From Streptomyces sp. YIM 121038 (GTDB taxonomy: Bacteria; Actinomycetota; Actinomycetes; Streptomycetales; Streptomycetaceae), in contig NZ_CP030772.1 of NCBI RefSeq assembly GCF_006088715.1, positions 868,001 through 932,000 of the forward strand: a DNA stretch of 64,000 bases, read 5' to 3'. The first letter of the stretch is position 1. The number at the start of each line of letters is the position of its first letter. Below the pieces are notes generated by a model. The model did not search any database, had not been told where the DNA came from, and saw nothing but the letters and a program-made list of their open reading frames with translations. The position numbers were made by a program, and so were the translations under genes. Shown one piece after another: positions 19,441 through 29,615 of this stretch.

Positions 19441-20936
19441 GGTAGTTCGTTAAATCCGGCGGTAGAGGTCGAGGGGTTTGCCGGTGGTGACCGCGTCGAT
19501 CAGGGACTGGAGGTGAGCGGGTGGGTCCTTGTCGGTCCAGGCCTGCCACCAGCGTTGCAGGGTGGTGGCGGGGGTGAGCCAGGCCCGGATGGCGCGTAAA
19601 GCCCTGGGCCAGCAGGGCAGTTGGGGCTGGTGGGGCATGGGGGTGCCCCCTCTCTGCCCGGTCGTCGGGGCAGGGGTCGGGAGCGGTGGTGTCCACGGGT
19701 CCGGGTGGGGCGAACCATTGGTCCCAGCAGAAGGAGAACGCGCAGTTCACCAGGGTCTGGTGACGTGCGATAGCGCGGGCGGACCGGACCTGGAAGTCGG
19801 CCCACCCGAGCTCGTCCTTGATCTGTTTGTAGCTCTGCTCGATCCAGGGCCGCAACCCGTACAGCCGGACGATCTCGGCGAGGTCGGCGGGCGGGTGGGG
19901 GTCGGTGGCGGCGTGGGGTGCGTCGGGGTGGGGCAGGTTGGTGGCCAGGTACCAGGTGGCCTTGGGCGGCAGGGTGGCCGGGTCGGTGGTGGCCACGACC
20001 AGCCGTACCCGGTTATGGGGTCCCCAGCCGCTCAGGCGGGCGTCGGCGGCCCACCAGGTCTCGGTGTGCCCGTCGCGGAAGTGGCGCTCAACCGGTGTCC
20101 AGTCGCCGGGGTGTTCGGGGTCGTGCCAGGCCAGGGCGCTGGCGGCGTCGACGGGGGTGTGCGGCTGGTGGGCGGGTGCCCAGGTGCCGCGGTGCGGCTT
20201 GAGGTGAACCACGTAGGGCAGGCGGGCCTCGCGCAGCGCGAGATACCAGTCGTCGCTGACGGAGTAGGCGCAGTCGGCCACCACCGCCCGGCACGCGAAG
20301 CCCGCCTCCTTGCCCCGGGCCGTAAGAGCTGCGGCGATCTGCGGCTTGGTGCGGAAGGCGGGATCACGCCGGCCGCGCGGGAAGTGGTGGGCGGGGGTGT
20401 AGGGCTGGGCGTGCAGCGGGTAGTACACCCGCCCATCGGTCCATACCGTGGTCACTGTGACGATGCAGTTGTCTGTCTTGCCGTACCGGCCCAGCCACTG
20501 CCGGCCCACGTGGGCGGTGGCCGTGCCGTCCTTGCGGTCTCCGGAATCGTCGATCACGATGACCCCGCCCGGGTGCGGAGCGGTTTCCGGCTGCTCGCGC
20601 AGCAACTCAAGCCGTCTGCTGTTGACTTGCCCGGCGTCCCAGGCAGACTCGGACAGGAAGAACTGCAACCGTTGCACCGCCGGGTTGCGGGCACCGACGA
20701 CCGGTTCCGCACCGGCCAGACAGGTCAGCGTCTTGTTCCGGTCCCGCGGCGCCAGCAGGCCCGTGAGGTACTCGCGGAATCCCCGCCGTTGGGCCAGGGA
20801 GGCGAACAGGTCGTCGAAGCACGCGGCATACCTCTCCAGCGGTCCCGGCGCCGGTGGACACGGGCGACGAGCGGTCATCGTCACCACCCCCACCATCCGG
20901 ACTACCGCTGCCCTGCCCCCAAGTCAACGAACTACC
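19441..20936 (-). mobile_element. IS701-family element A
   Basis: Short inverted ends (GGTAGTTCGTT at the left, AACGAACTACC at the right) enclose one transposase gene. IS630 copy 2 abuts the left end. No clean target duplication was seen. Confidence 0.6.
19450..20896 (-). pseudogene. IS701-family transposase, frameshifted at the C-terminus
   Basis: The frame starting at 20896 contains the IS701 DDE elements: GVIVIDDSGDRKDG with the first Asp, RAVVADCAYSVSDDW with the second, and LRPWIEQSYKQIKDELGW with the Glu. Near 19640, at a CCCCCTCTCT run, the frame shifts. The genuine C-terminus (LRAIRAWLTPATTLQRWW, TTGKPLDLYRRI) is read only in another frame and ends at 19450. Confidence 0.85.
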
Positions 20937-21208
20937 GGTAGTGCGGGAGAAGGGGGAGCTGTCCCAGGCACGGCTGGCCGTCTCCCCATTACCTTCTTGG
21001 TGGCCCCGCAATGGGGCGCCCGGCCTCCGGAGTTGGCATGACTTTCTCCCCCTGTCGAACGCATGGCAATGCCGTTGCTTTTGGGGCTACTGAGGTTGAT
21101 CCTTTGGAGACTCTGCTGGTGAATTTCACCCGGCGGCAGGAGCGGCTGAGGCATCTTCTGGGACGGTGGTGGGAGAGTCGATGACGCGGGGAGCCGGTGG
21201 GGTGATCC

Positions 21209-21899
21209 GTGATGTCGTTGTGGCCTCGGCCTGGTTATGTGTTTCCTGCGGTGACGGCCCGAGTCGCCCGGGCGGCGTTCCCGAAGGGCTCGCTGGCGAT
21301 CCGGACCCGGGACGCACTCGGTGAGATCTTCCAGGATGTCGAGTTCGCCGAGCTGTTCGCGGTCCGCGGCCGGCCCGCGCTTTCCCCGGCCCGACTGATG
21401 ACAGTGCTGGTGCTCCAGTTCACCGAGGGCCTCACCGGCCGGCAGGTCGCCGACGCGGTACGCGCCCGGGTGGACTGGAAGTACGCGCTCGGTCTGGAGC
21501 TGGAAGACCCAAGGTTTGACGCGTCGGTGCTCAGTGAGTTCCGTGCCCGGCTCGCCGCGGACGGGCAGGCGTCCCGGTGGCTGGAGCTGATGGTTGCCCG
21601 GCTGCGGGAGAAGGACCTGGTGACAGTGGGCGGCCGACAGCGCACGGATGCCCCCCCATGTACTGGCGGCCACCCGCGCATTGAACTGGCTGGAGCTGGT
21701 CACCGAGACCATGCGGACCGCCCTGGAGGCCCTGGCCGCTGCGGCTCCCGAGTGGCTCATCGCCCACGTGGACGAGGAGTGGTTCGAGCGGTATGCCCGG
21801 CGCGCGGACGATTATCGGCTGCCGGATGGGGACACGGCTCGTACGGCGTTCGCCGTCACCGTGGGCCGGGACGGCATCGCGCTGCTGCAGGCGCTCTAA
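21209..21899 (+). pseudogene. IS1182-family transposase, N-terminal part, frameshifted
   Basis: Starts VFPAVTARVARAAFPKGSLA and continues with LTGRQVADAVRARVDWKYAL and VGGRQRTDA, homologous to but clearly different from the IS1182 at 8743. A run of seven C near 21655 shifts the frame; the following residues (LAATRALNWLELVTE) lie in another frame and stop at 21899 where the next element begins. The catalytic centre is absent. Confidence 0.75.
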
Positions 21900-21904
21900 C
21901 CTTG

Positions 21905-23370
21905 TCATTTATCCAGTTCGCCGGGGTTTCGTGCCCTTCTGGTGGTGGGCGGGTCGTGCGTAGGCCTCGCCGGTCGCGAGGACTCTGCCCACGTCATGGC
22001 GGGTGGCCGGGCGGTGGTTCTTCGAGCCGGGCGGACGGCCGGGGCCGGGCCGTGTCGGTTTCGGTACACCGGCCGGAGAGCCGGTCTTCGTGCGCAGGTT
22101 TCTGAAACCCCTGCGGACGCGGGCGGGTGTGAGTCTGTTCGGCGGAGACGGTTTCTCCCAGGGACGCCGGAGGTCGGTGGCCAGGGGACGGGCGAGCCGA
22201 AGCTGGGCATATGCGGAGATCACCAGCCAGGTCCACCGGTCGGCCGCCTCCGAGCTGCGAAGCCGGGGCTTGGTCCATCCGAGGGTCTGCTTGAACAGGC
22301 GAAACGTGTGCTCGATGTCGAATCTCCGCAGGAAGGACTGCCAGCAGCGGTCCACGTCGTCCGCGGTGGCGTCGGTGCCCGACCACCACAGCCAGACCGG
22401 CTTGTTGACCCCGCCGCTGGGCAGCTTCTCCACGACCAGGCGGATGACAGTGCCCTCGATGAGTGGCAGCGGCCCTCGTGGTCGAGCCAGGCCGCCCGAC
22501 GCGTCAGCCTCGGATGCAGTCGGTCCCACGCCTGCGCGGTCGCCTTCCCGTAGAGCCGGGTGTCGGTGACGGTCACCACCTGCTCGGTGTCCCAGGTAGC
22601 GGGGTCGCCGAAGACGAACTCGCCCCCGTGCTTGGGCGGACGGCCTGGCCGACACACTCGTGGTGGTGTCGGGCGCCGCATGACGCGGTCGGAGCGGAGA
22701 CGGCCGAGGATCTCGACGGGCAGGCCGCCCAGCAGATGGGCGATGCGGGGTGCGTCGTAGCCGGCGTCCAGGACGACCAGGACCTTCGGGTCACCCGGCT
22801 TCCACTGGCCGGCGGCCACGAGCCGTTCGACGACCTCGCGGAGTTGGACCGTGGCCACTGCAGCGACGTCAGCGCCGGCTCCAGACGGACCGCGTCAAGC
22901 ACTGCCGTCCAGGACGTGCGGCCGGTCTCCAGCGCGGCGACGAACGAGTAGGGCCAGCCCGGGACCATCTGGTGCTTGCCTTCCCCGCGGCCGAAGGTGT
23001 GGCCGAAGGCCCGGTCAGCGCAGGTACCGGCGCCCGGCCGCAGCCACGGCGAGACGTCCGCGGCCAGGACGATCCGGCCGTCCGCCGCCTTCGGCAGCGG
23101 CATCCCGGCCAGCGCGCGACGCAATCGGGCGACATCGATCCGCCCCTGGTTCAGGCCACCGTAAAGGGCGCCGTGCCCGCGGCGGTGTTCCGGTGCGAGT
23201 GCGAGATCGACCAGCGTCCGCACTGGCCCGTCCGTGCACAACAACGCATCACACAACTCGAACATGGCGTCGCCCCGCGCGGTCAGAGATGCGTACAACT
23301 CCGTCCTGAAGCGTGACACTTCCGCGAACGCATCCCGCAGGACATCCTGATGCTCCAGACTCACAACCAC
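21905..23370 (-). pseudogene. Putative DDE transposase with two frameshifts
   Basis: The gene begins MVVSLEHQDVLRDAFAEVSR and matches a large actinobacterial transposase-like family (about 450-480 residues) whose core reads VLVVLDAGYDAPRIAHLLGG, LPSGGVNKPVWLWWSGT and FDIEHTFRLFKQTLGWTKP. One-base losses near 22865 and 22480 split it over three frames. It ends with the Pro- and Arg-rich tail PGRPPGSKN. A diverged 3' piece of the same family lies at 62902-63330. I am unsure of its IS family name. Confidence 0.75.
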
Positions 23371-23504
23371 GGCCTTCGTGCTGTTCCTCTGCCTCTGTGA
23401 CGGAGCACAGGATCAGACGAAGGCCGCCTTCGCGTCCGCTGAACTGCGAAAACACTGATCAAGTTCGAGTCGCGTTCGACGCCACACCATAAATCACAAG
23501 CTCT

Positions 23505-23690
23505 GTGGACCGGGACGGAAGCCTCACGCTCAGTGACCAGGGCCAACTCGAGGCCCGCCCCCTGACAAAGACAGAATGCCGCGCCGCCCGCCGCCTGGTC
23601 GAGACCCGTGCACGCGATGAGGCCGACCTGCGTCTGCTGCTGGCCGCCCTCGGCCTGACGGACGCCCCACCGCCCGGCAGCACCCCTTAA
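23505..23690 (+). CDS. Small hypothetical protein
   Basis: A GTG opens a 61-residue frame of charged, helical composition (TECRAARRLVETRARDEADL, LLLAALGLTD). Short proteins like this are common beside replication and transfer genes of Streptomyces plasmids, but I cannot assign a family. Its upstream region is cut by the neighbouring transposon, so it may be a 3' piece of a longer gene. Confidence 0.4.
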   Translation: MDRDGSLTLSDQGQLEARPLTKTECRAARRLVETRARDEADLRLLLAALGLTDAPPPGSTP

Positions 23691-23698
23691 CAGGCGCA

Positions 23699-24188
23699 TC
23701 AATACGGCGCGGCCTCGGTGTCCCCGGCCGCACGTCCACCCTGTGACGGCTCAGATGCGACGGTCCCGTGCCCCCGGGCGGTGGCCCAGGGGTCCTCGGG
23801 GGCGGTGGCCTGGGCCGGCATCATACGGGTGGCCCGATGGACGGCCACGGTGGCGAACGCCATCGAAGCGGCAACCTCATCCGCGTCCATGACCACCTTC
23901 GAGCGTCTTTCCCCCTCCGCCGTTTCTCACCGCTCGGTCCGCAGCCTGCCCACCACCAGACGAGCGCCCTTGCGAACCGAGGCAGCCACGTTCTCCGCGA
24001 GCTGCCGCCACACGGTGCAGTCCAGGAACGTCGGCTCCCCATCCCACCATGCATCCCTCTCCCGGTCAAAGACCCGTGGAGTCGAGGCGACGGTGAAATT
24101 GATCACCGGCGTCCCGTTCGGGGTGAGCCGCAACACGGGAGGCCTCCACCAGATTCCCGGTCACCGTCAACGGAATCTCGTTACGCAT
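23699..24188 (-). pseudogene. ssb: Single-strand DNA-binding protein, frameshifted
   Basis: The start (ATG at 24188) reads MRNEIPLTVTGNLVEAS, the usual beginning of plasmid-type SSB proteins. The OB-fold continues in a second frame as LRLTPNGTPVINFTVASTPR and FLDCTVWRQLAENVAAS. After VGRLRTER the match moves to a third frame (MDADEVAASMAFATVAVHRA) with an acidic Pro-rich tail. Two one-base shifts therefore interrupt it, near 24140 and 23925. Accessory SSB genes typically sit on plasmids or integrative elements. Confidence 0.7.
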
Positions 24189-24568
24189 ACCCCCGCCCCT
24201 CACACACCCCACCCACACCCCGTGCCTCCTCGCCTGCCCTTCGTGGCGCTGGAAAGCCAGCCACACCCCGCACAAGGGAAAAACTCCCTCATGCCGTCAC
24301 TCCCGCCGCCACACACAGACCGGCTGCCAGACGGGCAGGTGCCCGCGCCGATGAGAACAGAGGGGGGTACAACGCAGCCGCCGCTGTGGCAGGGGAGGCC
24401 AGGCTCGCGACGGCTGCCAGACGATCTTCACGGCGCTGACGGGCGACGGCAAGCGATCCGACACCCTCCCGAAGGAAACAGGGCTTTCGTCCCGACCCTT
24501 CAGACAACCGCGAGCACGCCCGACACTCCGCCAGGCACCCTTCTTCCCTCCACCCAGCCAGACCCGTG
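24189..24568. other. No firm gene; probable former plasmid backbone
   Basis: Open frames occur on both strands, but none has a recognisable domain or convincing start. Its position next to ssb suggests remnants of the same backbone. Confidence 0.3.
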
Positions 24569-24718
24569 TCAGGCCGCCATGGTGAACAGCAACGCGGCCA
24601 GGATGGTCGCGGCGGCCAGAACCAGCATCAGGTCCCGGAGCCGCCCCCACCAGAACCGCCGCTCATGCCCGCGCGGCAAGACCACACCACGCCCCACGCA
24701 AGCCTCACAAGCACACAT
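24569..24718 (-). CDS. Small membrane protein with Cys pair
   Basis: A 49-residue frame starts MCACEACVGRGVVLPRGHER and ends with a C-terminal membrane helix (LMLVLAAATILAALLFTMAA). The N-terminal CxCxxC could bind a metal. The start is uncertain because the frame is open further upstream to 24808. It resembles the tiny membrane proteins of Streptomyces plasmid transfer regions, but this is only a resemblance of shape. Confidence 0.4.
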   Translation of the reverse strand: MCACEACVGRGVVLPRGHERRFWWGRLRDLMLVLAAATILAALLFTMAA

Positions 24719-25039
24719 CACAGGACACTTAACCGCGCACTCCCAGAAAAGCAACGGAATTGCACCCACACGGCGAGCACCGCATGGGTTCAACCAGCGC
24801 CAGCCCACTTCACCCCGATGGAGCGTGACCGGAACCAGGACGAGGCAGTTGTCTCACATGTCGCGTGCGGTGACATCCATCCCCCACGAAACCGCACCGA
24901 TAGCCCTGCCCGGCCCCACGCCCGGGCAGGACCCCACACCCAAGTGCGACCAAGGCGACGCAAGCGCAGCCGGACCACCCAGACACGACCTCCACCAAAC
25001 ACCGGAAAGTTCTAGGAGAACAGCTCCCCTAGGACCACC
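24719..25039. other. No recognisable gene
   Basis: Only unconvincing frames. The stretch lies between the small membrane protein and the palindrome/terminator pair at 25040-25103. Confidence 0.35.
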
Positions 25040-25057
25040 GTGCTGACATGTCAGCAC
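25040..25057. promoter_or_regulatory. Perfect 18-bp palindrome
   Basis: GTGCTGACATGTCAGCAC is its own reverse complement. Its size and perfect symmetry suit an operator for a dimeric repressor. It lies directly before the terminator-like hairpin at 25062. Confidence 0.4.
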
Positions 25058-25061
25058 ACAA

Positions 25062-25103
25062 AAACCCGGCCTGACCAACATTTCCGCAGGTCAGACCGGG
25101 TTT
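25062..25103. terminator. Terminator-like hairpin
   Basis: AAACCCGGCCTGACC pairs with GGTCAGACCGGGTTT with one mismatch across a 12-nt loop, flanked by A- and T-runs on both sides, so it could act in both directions. Confidence 0.65.
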
Positions 25104-25128
25104 GCTGCTGTGGAGCCTAGGGGACTTA

Positions 25129-26014
25129 CTGATCGTTTCAGCATGAGTTGAGCTGTGGGTCTTGTGCTTGCTGGTCTTGGTCGGCAGGCCGTCCCAGGTG
25201 CGTGCCGATCTTGTTCCTGATGGCCTGTGGGAGCGGGTGGCTCCCCTGTTGCCGCCGACTCCCGAGCGCCGCCGCTATCCGGGGCGACTGCGTATTCCGG
25301 ACCGAACGGCGCTCGCCGGCGTCATGTACGTGCTGCGGACCGGTGTCACCTGGCGTGATGTCCCCGCGGAGACGGTGGGCTGCTCCGGGGTGAGGGCCTG
25401 GCGCCGGCTGCGGGACTGGACCGAGGCCGGCGTATGGCCCCGCCCGCACGCCGCCCTGCTCAGCGAGTTGCGCCGCGCCGATCTATAGGACCTGGACGAC
25501 TGTGCCGTGGACGGCTCGCACGTTCGGGCATTGAAAGGGGGGGGGGATCACGTCGGTCCCTCACCCGTCGACCGGGCCCGGCCCGGCTCCAGGCACCACC
25601 TGACCCTCGACCATCACGGGCCCCCTCGCCGTCACACTCACTGGCGGCAGCCGGCACGATGTCACCCAGATCCTGCCACTGCTGGACGCGGTCCCGCCGA
25701 TCCGGGGCCTGCGGGGCCGCCCCCGCCACCGGCCCCGGCGACTGTACGCAGACCGGGGCTACGACTACGACAAGTACCGCCGCCTGCTGTGGAAACGCGG
25801 CATCAAACCCATGACCGCCCGACGCGGCGTCGCCCACGGCTCCGGACTGGGCAAAGTCCGCTGGGCGATCGAGCGCGCCTTCGCCTGGCTGCACCAGTTC
25901 AAGCGACTCCGCCTCCGCCACAAGCAACGCGCCGACATCCACCAGGGACTGCTCGAACTGGCCTGCAGTCTCATATGCCTCCGCCGCCTACGAACCTCGT
26001 TCTGAAACGATCAG
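25129..26014 (+). mobile_element. IS5-family element, IS1031-like (886 bp)
   Basis: Inverted ends CTGATCGTTTCAG / CTGAAACGATCAG are flanked by TTA on both sides (25126-25128, 26015-26017), a 3-bp target duplication typical of the IS1031 group of IS5. Confidence 0.85.
25162..26005 (+). pseudogene. IS5-family transposase, split over frames
   Basis: The first frame (VPDGLWERVAPLLPPTPERR, GVTWRDVPAETVGC) stops at 25488. The second reads DDCAVDGSHVRALKGG and then shifts by one base near 25620; the third gives TLTGGSRHDVTQILPLLDAV, LYADRGYDYDKYRRLLW and KVRWAIERAFAWLHQFKRLR. The first shift matches the two-ORF design of this IS group. The second, near a GGGCCCCC run, is probably a mutation. A run of ten G at 25537 keeps the frame. 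Confidence 0.8.
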
Positions 26015-26268
26015 TTAAACCCGGAACTGAGACCCTTCTCACCTGCGGTTTTGTCAGAGAACCGGGATGAACAACCCCGTTTCCATCCGACTCGATCTCC
26101 CTCGGTCCGGCTCCGTCCGGGACGTGTGCCCACGCGTGGGCACACCCGGACTGGCGTTTGCATTCAACAATCCGAAGTCGCGAAGTGCCCTGCTCGAGGA
26201 CCCATCGGGGCGGCGCAAGATGCAGTTTGCAGCGAATTGCTGTGGCGCACTCCCGCGGCGTGTCTCCG

Positions 26269-26814
26269 TCAGCTGTTCTCCGGTTCGGGCCGGGGCAGCT
26301 CGTCCAGGTCGAGGGTGAAGGTCCGCCCGTCGGCCAGCTCGATGGGGAGCTTGCCGGTGCCGTAGGGGTGGGTGCGTGCCGTGATGTAGCCGGCCCCGGC
26401 GGGTTCGGTGTGGACGACGACCTCCCCGGCGTACGGGTCCACGATCACGTAGACCGGAATGCCGTAGCGGCCGTACTTGGCAGTGCAGTCGTCGTAGTCC
26501 TTGCGTGCGGAGGAGACCGAGACCACCTCGGCGATCAGCAGGACGTCCTCGAAGCTGTAGCGCTTGCCCTGCTTCCGCGCGTCCTCACGCAGGATCGCCA
26601 GGTCGGGGGCGGAATTCTCGTCGGCAGGAAAGTCGATGTAGACGTCGGACGTGACCTTCGCGTGACGACCGAGAGCGAGGGTGTCGATCTGCATCGAGCG
26701 GATCGTGCTGGAGTGCTCCTCACTCTGCGGAGTCATGATCACCTTCCCGTCGGCACCGAAGAAAACCGTGTACCCGGCGGGAAACTCGGTGTACAGGATC
26801 GCGTCGACGCTCAT
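26269..26814 (-). CDS. Uma2-family restriction-endonuclease-like protein 1
   Basis: The ATG at 26814 has AGGAG 6 bases upstream; the product has 181 residues, typical for Uma2 (DUF820) proteins. The PD-(D/E)XK-type core is visible as APDLAILRED, VLLIAEVVSVSSARKDYDDC and KYGRYGIPVYVIVDPYAGEV. These proteins are abundant in Streptomyces. A nuclease role is inferred from the fold, and no target is known. A second Uma2 gene lies at 54360. Confidence 0.85.
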   Translation of the reverse strand: MSVDAILYTEFPAGYTVFFGADGKVIMTPQSEEHSSTIRSMQIDTLALGRHAKVTSDVYIDFPADENSAPDLAILREDARKQGKRYSFEDVLLIAEVVSVSSARKDYDDCTAKYGRYGIPVYVIVDPYAGEVVVHTEPAGAGYITARTHPYGTGKLPIELADGRTFTLDLDELPRPEPENS

Positions 26815-26938
26815 CAACGACTCCTTCCGTCACCTCTCAGAATACGGTCGCGACAGCGCGGCGGGGTGCGATGTGGCGGCCCCTGGGCGAGCAGGGCCGG
26901 ACTGACACCGACCGGGCGGGGAGTCGCAAGCTACCTGC

Positions 26939-27178
26939 TCACCAGAGTGCTGCTCGGACGCGCCCAGCGTCAACGGGCACCAACACCGCCGCCGGGCCGG
27001 GCACCACCGGCAGCAGCGGATCGTCCCCGTCGAACAGGCCCGGCTCCATTATCTTCCCGCACCCGTCGCAGTCGATCAGGACCGGCACCCCGTCGTCATC
27101 CTCGTCACCGGAAGCGGAGGACTGCCCCGGCCCTCTGATCAGCATTGAGGCCCGGATCAGACTCTGACCAACATCCAC
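26939..27178 (-). CDS. Small acidic hypothetical protein
   Basis: A 79-residue frame contains MLIRGPGQSSASGDEDDDG, then VPVLIDCDGCGKIMEPGLF, with a CDGC pair that might bind zinc. No family recognised. It may be a fragment, since it is boxed in by decayed genes. Confidence 0.4.
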   Translation of the reverse strand: MDVGQSLIRASMLIRGPGQSSASGDEDDDGVPVLIDCDGCGKIMEPGLFDGDDPLLPVVPGPAAVLVPVDAGRVRAALW

Positions 27179-27297
27179 ACAGGGTCTCTCACCGAACTCG
27201 CGGCAGATCTACATCCTGGTTGACCGGCGGGACTGGCAGCGAGGCATCAGCCGCCGCGCCAGTCCCCGGCCCTCCGGTTCCGGTCTGCCCGGTGCCC

Positions 27298-27849
27298 TCA
27301 GGAGAGGATGATCTGCACGCAGCCCGACTGGCTGGAGGCGCCGCTCTGAGCATTGACCTGGCCGTCGGAGTCGACCACCACGTCGCCTCCCTTGCCGGAG
27401 GAGCCACAGGCTTCGGGCACCGGCGTCGGGGGCAGTCCTCCGGCGCCACCCGGTTGCGCTGCCCGACTGCAGCGTTTTCGCTTGGCCGTCGCCTCCCCGC
27501 CCGCCGCTGCGCGCGCTGATGAGCGTGCTCCCCTGACAACTGCCGCGCTCGGTGGGATCCTCGGACGTACCGACGGAACCGCCGCGGCCTCCTCTGGCGC
27601 CGGAAACATTGGCCGTTTCCCCGCCGTCTCCTCCCTGTGCGGTGACGAGGTTCTTAATTCCGGTTTCCTCAGGGAGGAGAACCTGAGCGGCACTGCCACG
27701 AGCGCCCCCTCCGCCGCTCACCTGGGCCAACACCGGGAGGTACGATGACCGTATCGTCGGCCGCGGGGTAGACCTGTCCCGGGTCGTAGCCGATCGTGAA
27801 GCCGCATTCCGCGCCTGAGCCCCCACCTCCGCCCGAGGTTGCGCCACCC
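27298..27849 (-). pseudogene. Decayed glycine-rich exported protein
   Basis: Pieces in different frames share the character of the intact glycine-rich protein at 32713: GGGGSGAECGFTIGYDPGQV at the start, then TAQGGDGGETANVSGARGGR, and finally GKGGDVVVDSDGQVNAQSGA ending CVQIILS at 27298. At least two frameshifts separate them. The 5' end with any signal peptide was removed by the IS701 fragment that begins at 27850. Confidence 0.6.
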
Positions 27850-28880
27850 CTAGTAGGGCTTGGTCGGGTTGGTGCGGGGTCGGGGATGTCGCGGTGACAG
27901 GTGGGGCAGGCGCCGGTCCAGAGTGCGAGGAGTAGCTGCACTTCGCGGACGACTCGGTAGAGGCTCAGGCTGGCGCCGTCTCTTTTGGGGAGCGGGTCAG
28001 CCGCTGCAGGGTGCAGAAGGCGTGGGCGACCGAGACGAGGGTGACGTGTGGTGGTGCCAGCCGGGCCAGGTGCGGCCTTCGAAGCGGGCCAGGCCCAGGG
28101 CCTGTTTCATCTCGCGGTAGTCGTTTTCGATGCGCCAGCGGAGTTTCGCGGTGCGGACCAGGACGGGCAGCGGGGTGTGCTCGGGCAGGCTGGAGAGCCA
28201 GAACTGCACCGGTTCGTCCTGGTCGGCGGGCCATTCGGCCAGCAGCCAGCGCACCGGCAGCTCGGTGCCGGCCGTGGCTTTGCGGACTTCACGTCCGGCG
28301 GGGCGGATCCACAGGGCCACGAAGCGCGAGTACATGCGCTTGTCTCCGCTGCGGCCGCTGCCCGGCCGGGAGCCCTCGCGCCACTGCACCGGACGGGCTA
28401 CGCGTTTCCCGGCCGCGATGACCAGTTCTTTCACCCTCAGGGCCGCCTCCGGGTAGGCGGGCACCGGCGGGCGGCCCTGGCCGGTGCAGGGCGGGGTGCA
28501 CGGCCGGGCGTCCTCGGGCTGGGCGGTGGTCGTGGTGGAGATGCCCACCACGTAGTCGAGGCCGCGCTCTTCCAGGCCGAGCCGGAAGGCGGCGGTGTCC
28601 CCGTAGCCGCCGTCGGCGAGGACCTGGGGCACCTCGATGCCCCAGGACCACGTCTCGTCGATCATGCCGAGGGCCAGCTGCCACTTCTCAACGTGCCCCG
28701 CCCCGGCGGGGATGGCGCACTTCGCACGTCGTTTCACCTTCACTGCATCGGCCTTCGCCGAGGCGGGATCCCAGCTCTCGGGCAGGAACAGACGCCAGTT
28801 CACCGCCGCCGAGGCCCCGTTGGAAGCCAGATGCAGCAAGACCCCGGCCCGGCAGTGGGTGACCTTGCCCGGGGCTCGTA
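27850..28880 (-). pseudogene. IS701-family transposase fragment B, copy 1
   Basis: The leftward frame begins inside the protein at GKVTHCRAGVLLHLASNG and covers VLADGGYGDTAAFRLGLEER (second Asp) and KLRWRIENDYREMKQALGL (Glu). It then shifts frame at WHHH, after which VTLVSVAHAFCTLQRLTRS continues to the element end. The terminal CTAG lies at 27850-27853. The first 120 or so residues are missing. The last 603 bp recur at 48570-49172 with the same frameshift. Confidence 0.8.
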
Positions 28881-28892
28881 CGTAAATAACTG

Positions 28893-29615
28893 TCAGATTG
28901 GATCTGCAGTGCTGTTCTCGGCAGGCCCAAGGCGGGTCTTCAGCTGGTCGAGAGTGCGTGCCGGTGATCCGGACATCGATGTGATGTCGATCTTGTGGAG
29001 ATCGAGAATCCGGTGGCCGTCCTGGAATTGGTTGGACAGGTTGGTACGGGTGACTCCCAGCAGGTGGGCCATGAGGGTGCTGGTCACGGCCCTGCGGCGG
29101 CGGAGCAATGCGGTCAGGAGCCGATGGAAGTGGTCCAGGCTGCTGGTCTGTGGGTGGAGGTAGCTGCGCGGGCGATGGAAGCGGCGCTGGAAGAACGCCT
29201 CGGCCAGGGCGTCCCAGTACGGTTCCGAGATCTCCACCAGGTGTGCGAAGTCCGAGCGCGGGATGCCGGTCAGCACCGGATCGGTGAGCATCAAGGTCAC
29301 GGCCGGATCGATCGGTTGGCGGGTCGGTGGCTCTTGGGAATGCTTCGCGCAGTCGCGGGCCAGGGTGTAGTTCCACTCGCCGTGGAAGGGGTCGGGCGTG
29401 ATCGGCAGGGCGTGGAATTCGGCGACGTCACAGTGGCGCCCAGCGGGTAGCTGCCGGTGTCCAGCTCGGCGCCGATCGTGAGCCCGGCCCCGGTGGTCGT
29501 CGCTGTGATCGTCTCGATGACGACTTGGTAGCTGGTCAGTGGCTGGCCGCGCCAGTTGGCGGTGATGTGGCAGAACATCCGGTGCTCGATCCGGTTCCAT
29601 TTCGATGTGCCGGGC
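28893..29615 (-). pseudogene. ISAzo13-family transposase, 3' part
   Basis: Reads HRMFCHITANWRGQPLTSYQ and TGAGLTIGAELDTGSYPLGA, the conserved end of ISAzo13 transposases, then a frameshift and an extra C-terminal tail with an HTH-like stretch (LMAHLLGVTRTNLSNQFQDG). The 5' part of the same gene is at 30995-31273, separated by an inserted IS4. Confidence 0.75.

Noticed and set aside
21209..23370. A single transposon carrying both the IS1182-like and the DDE-like genes
   Set aside because: They belong to different families, face opposite directions and show a clean junction near 21900.
27997..29376. One 459-residue leftward protein
   Set aside because: The frame joins an IS701 fragment to out-of-frame ISAzo13 sequence; the fusion is accidental.
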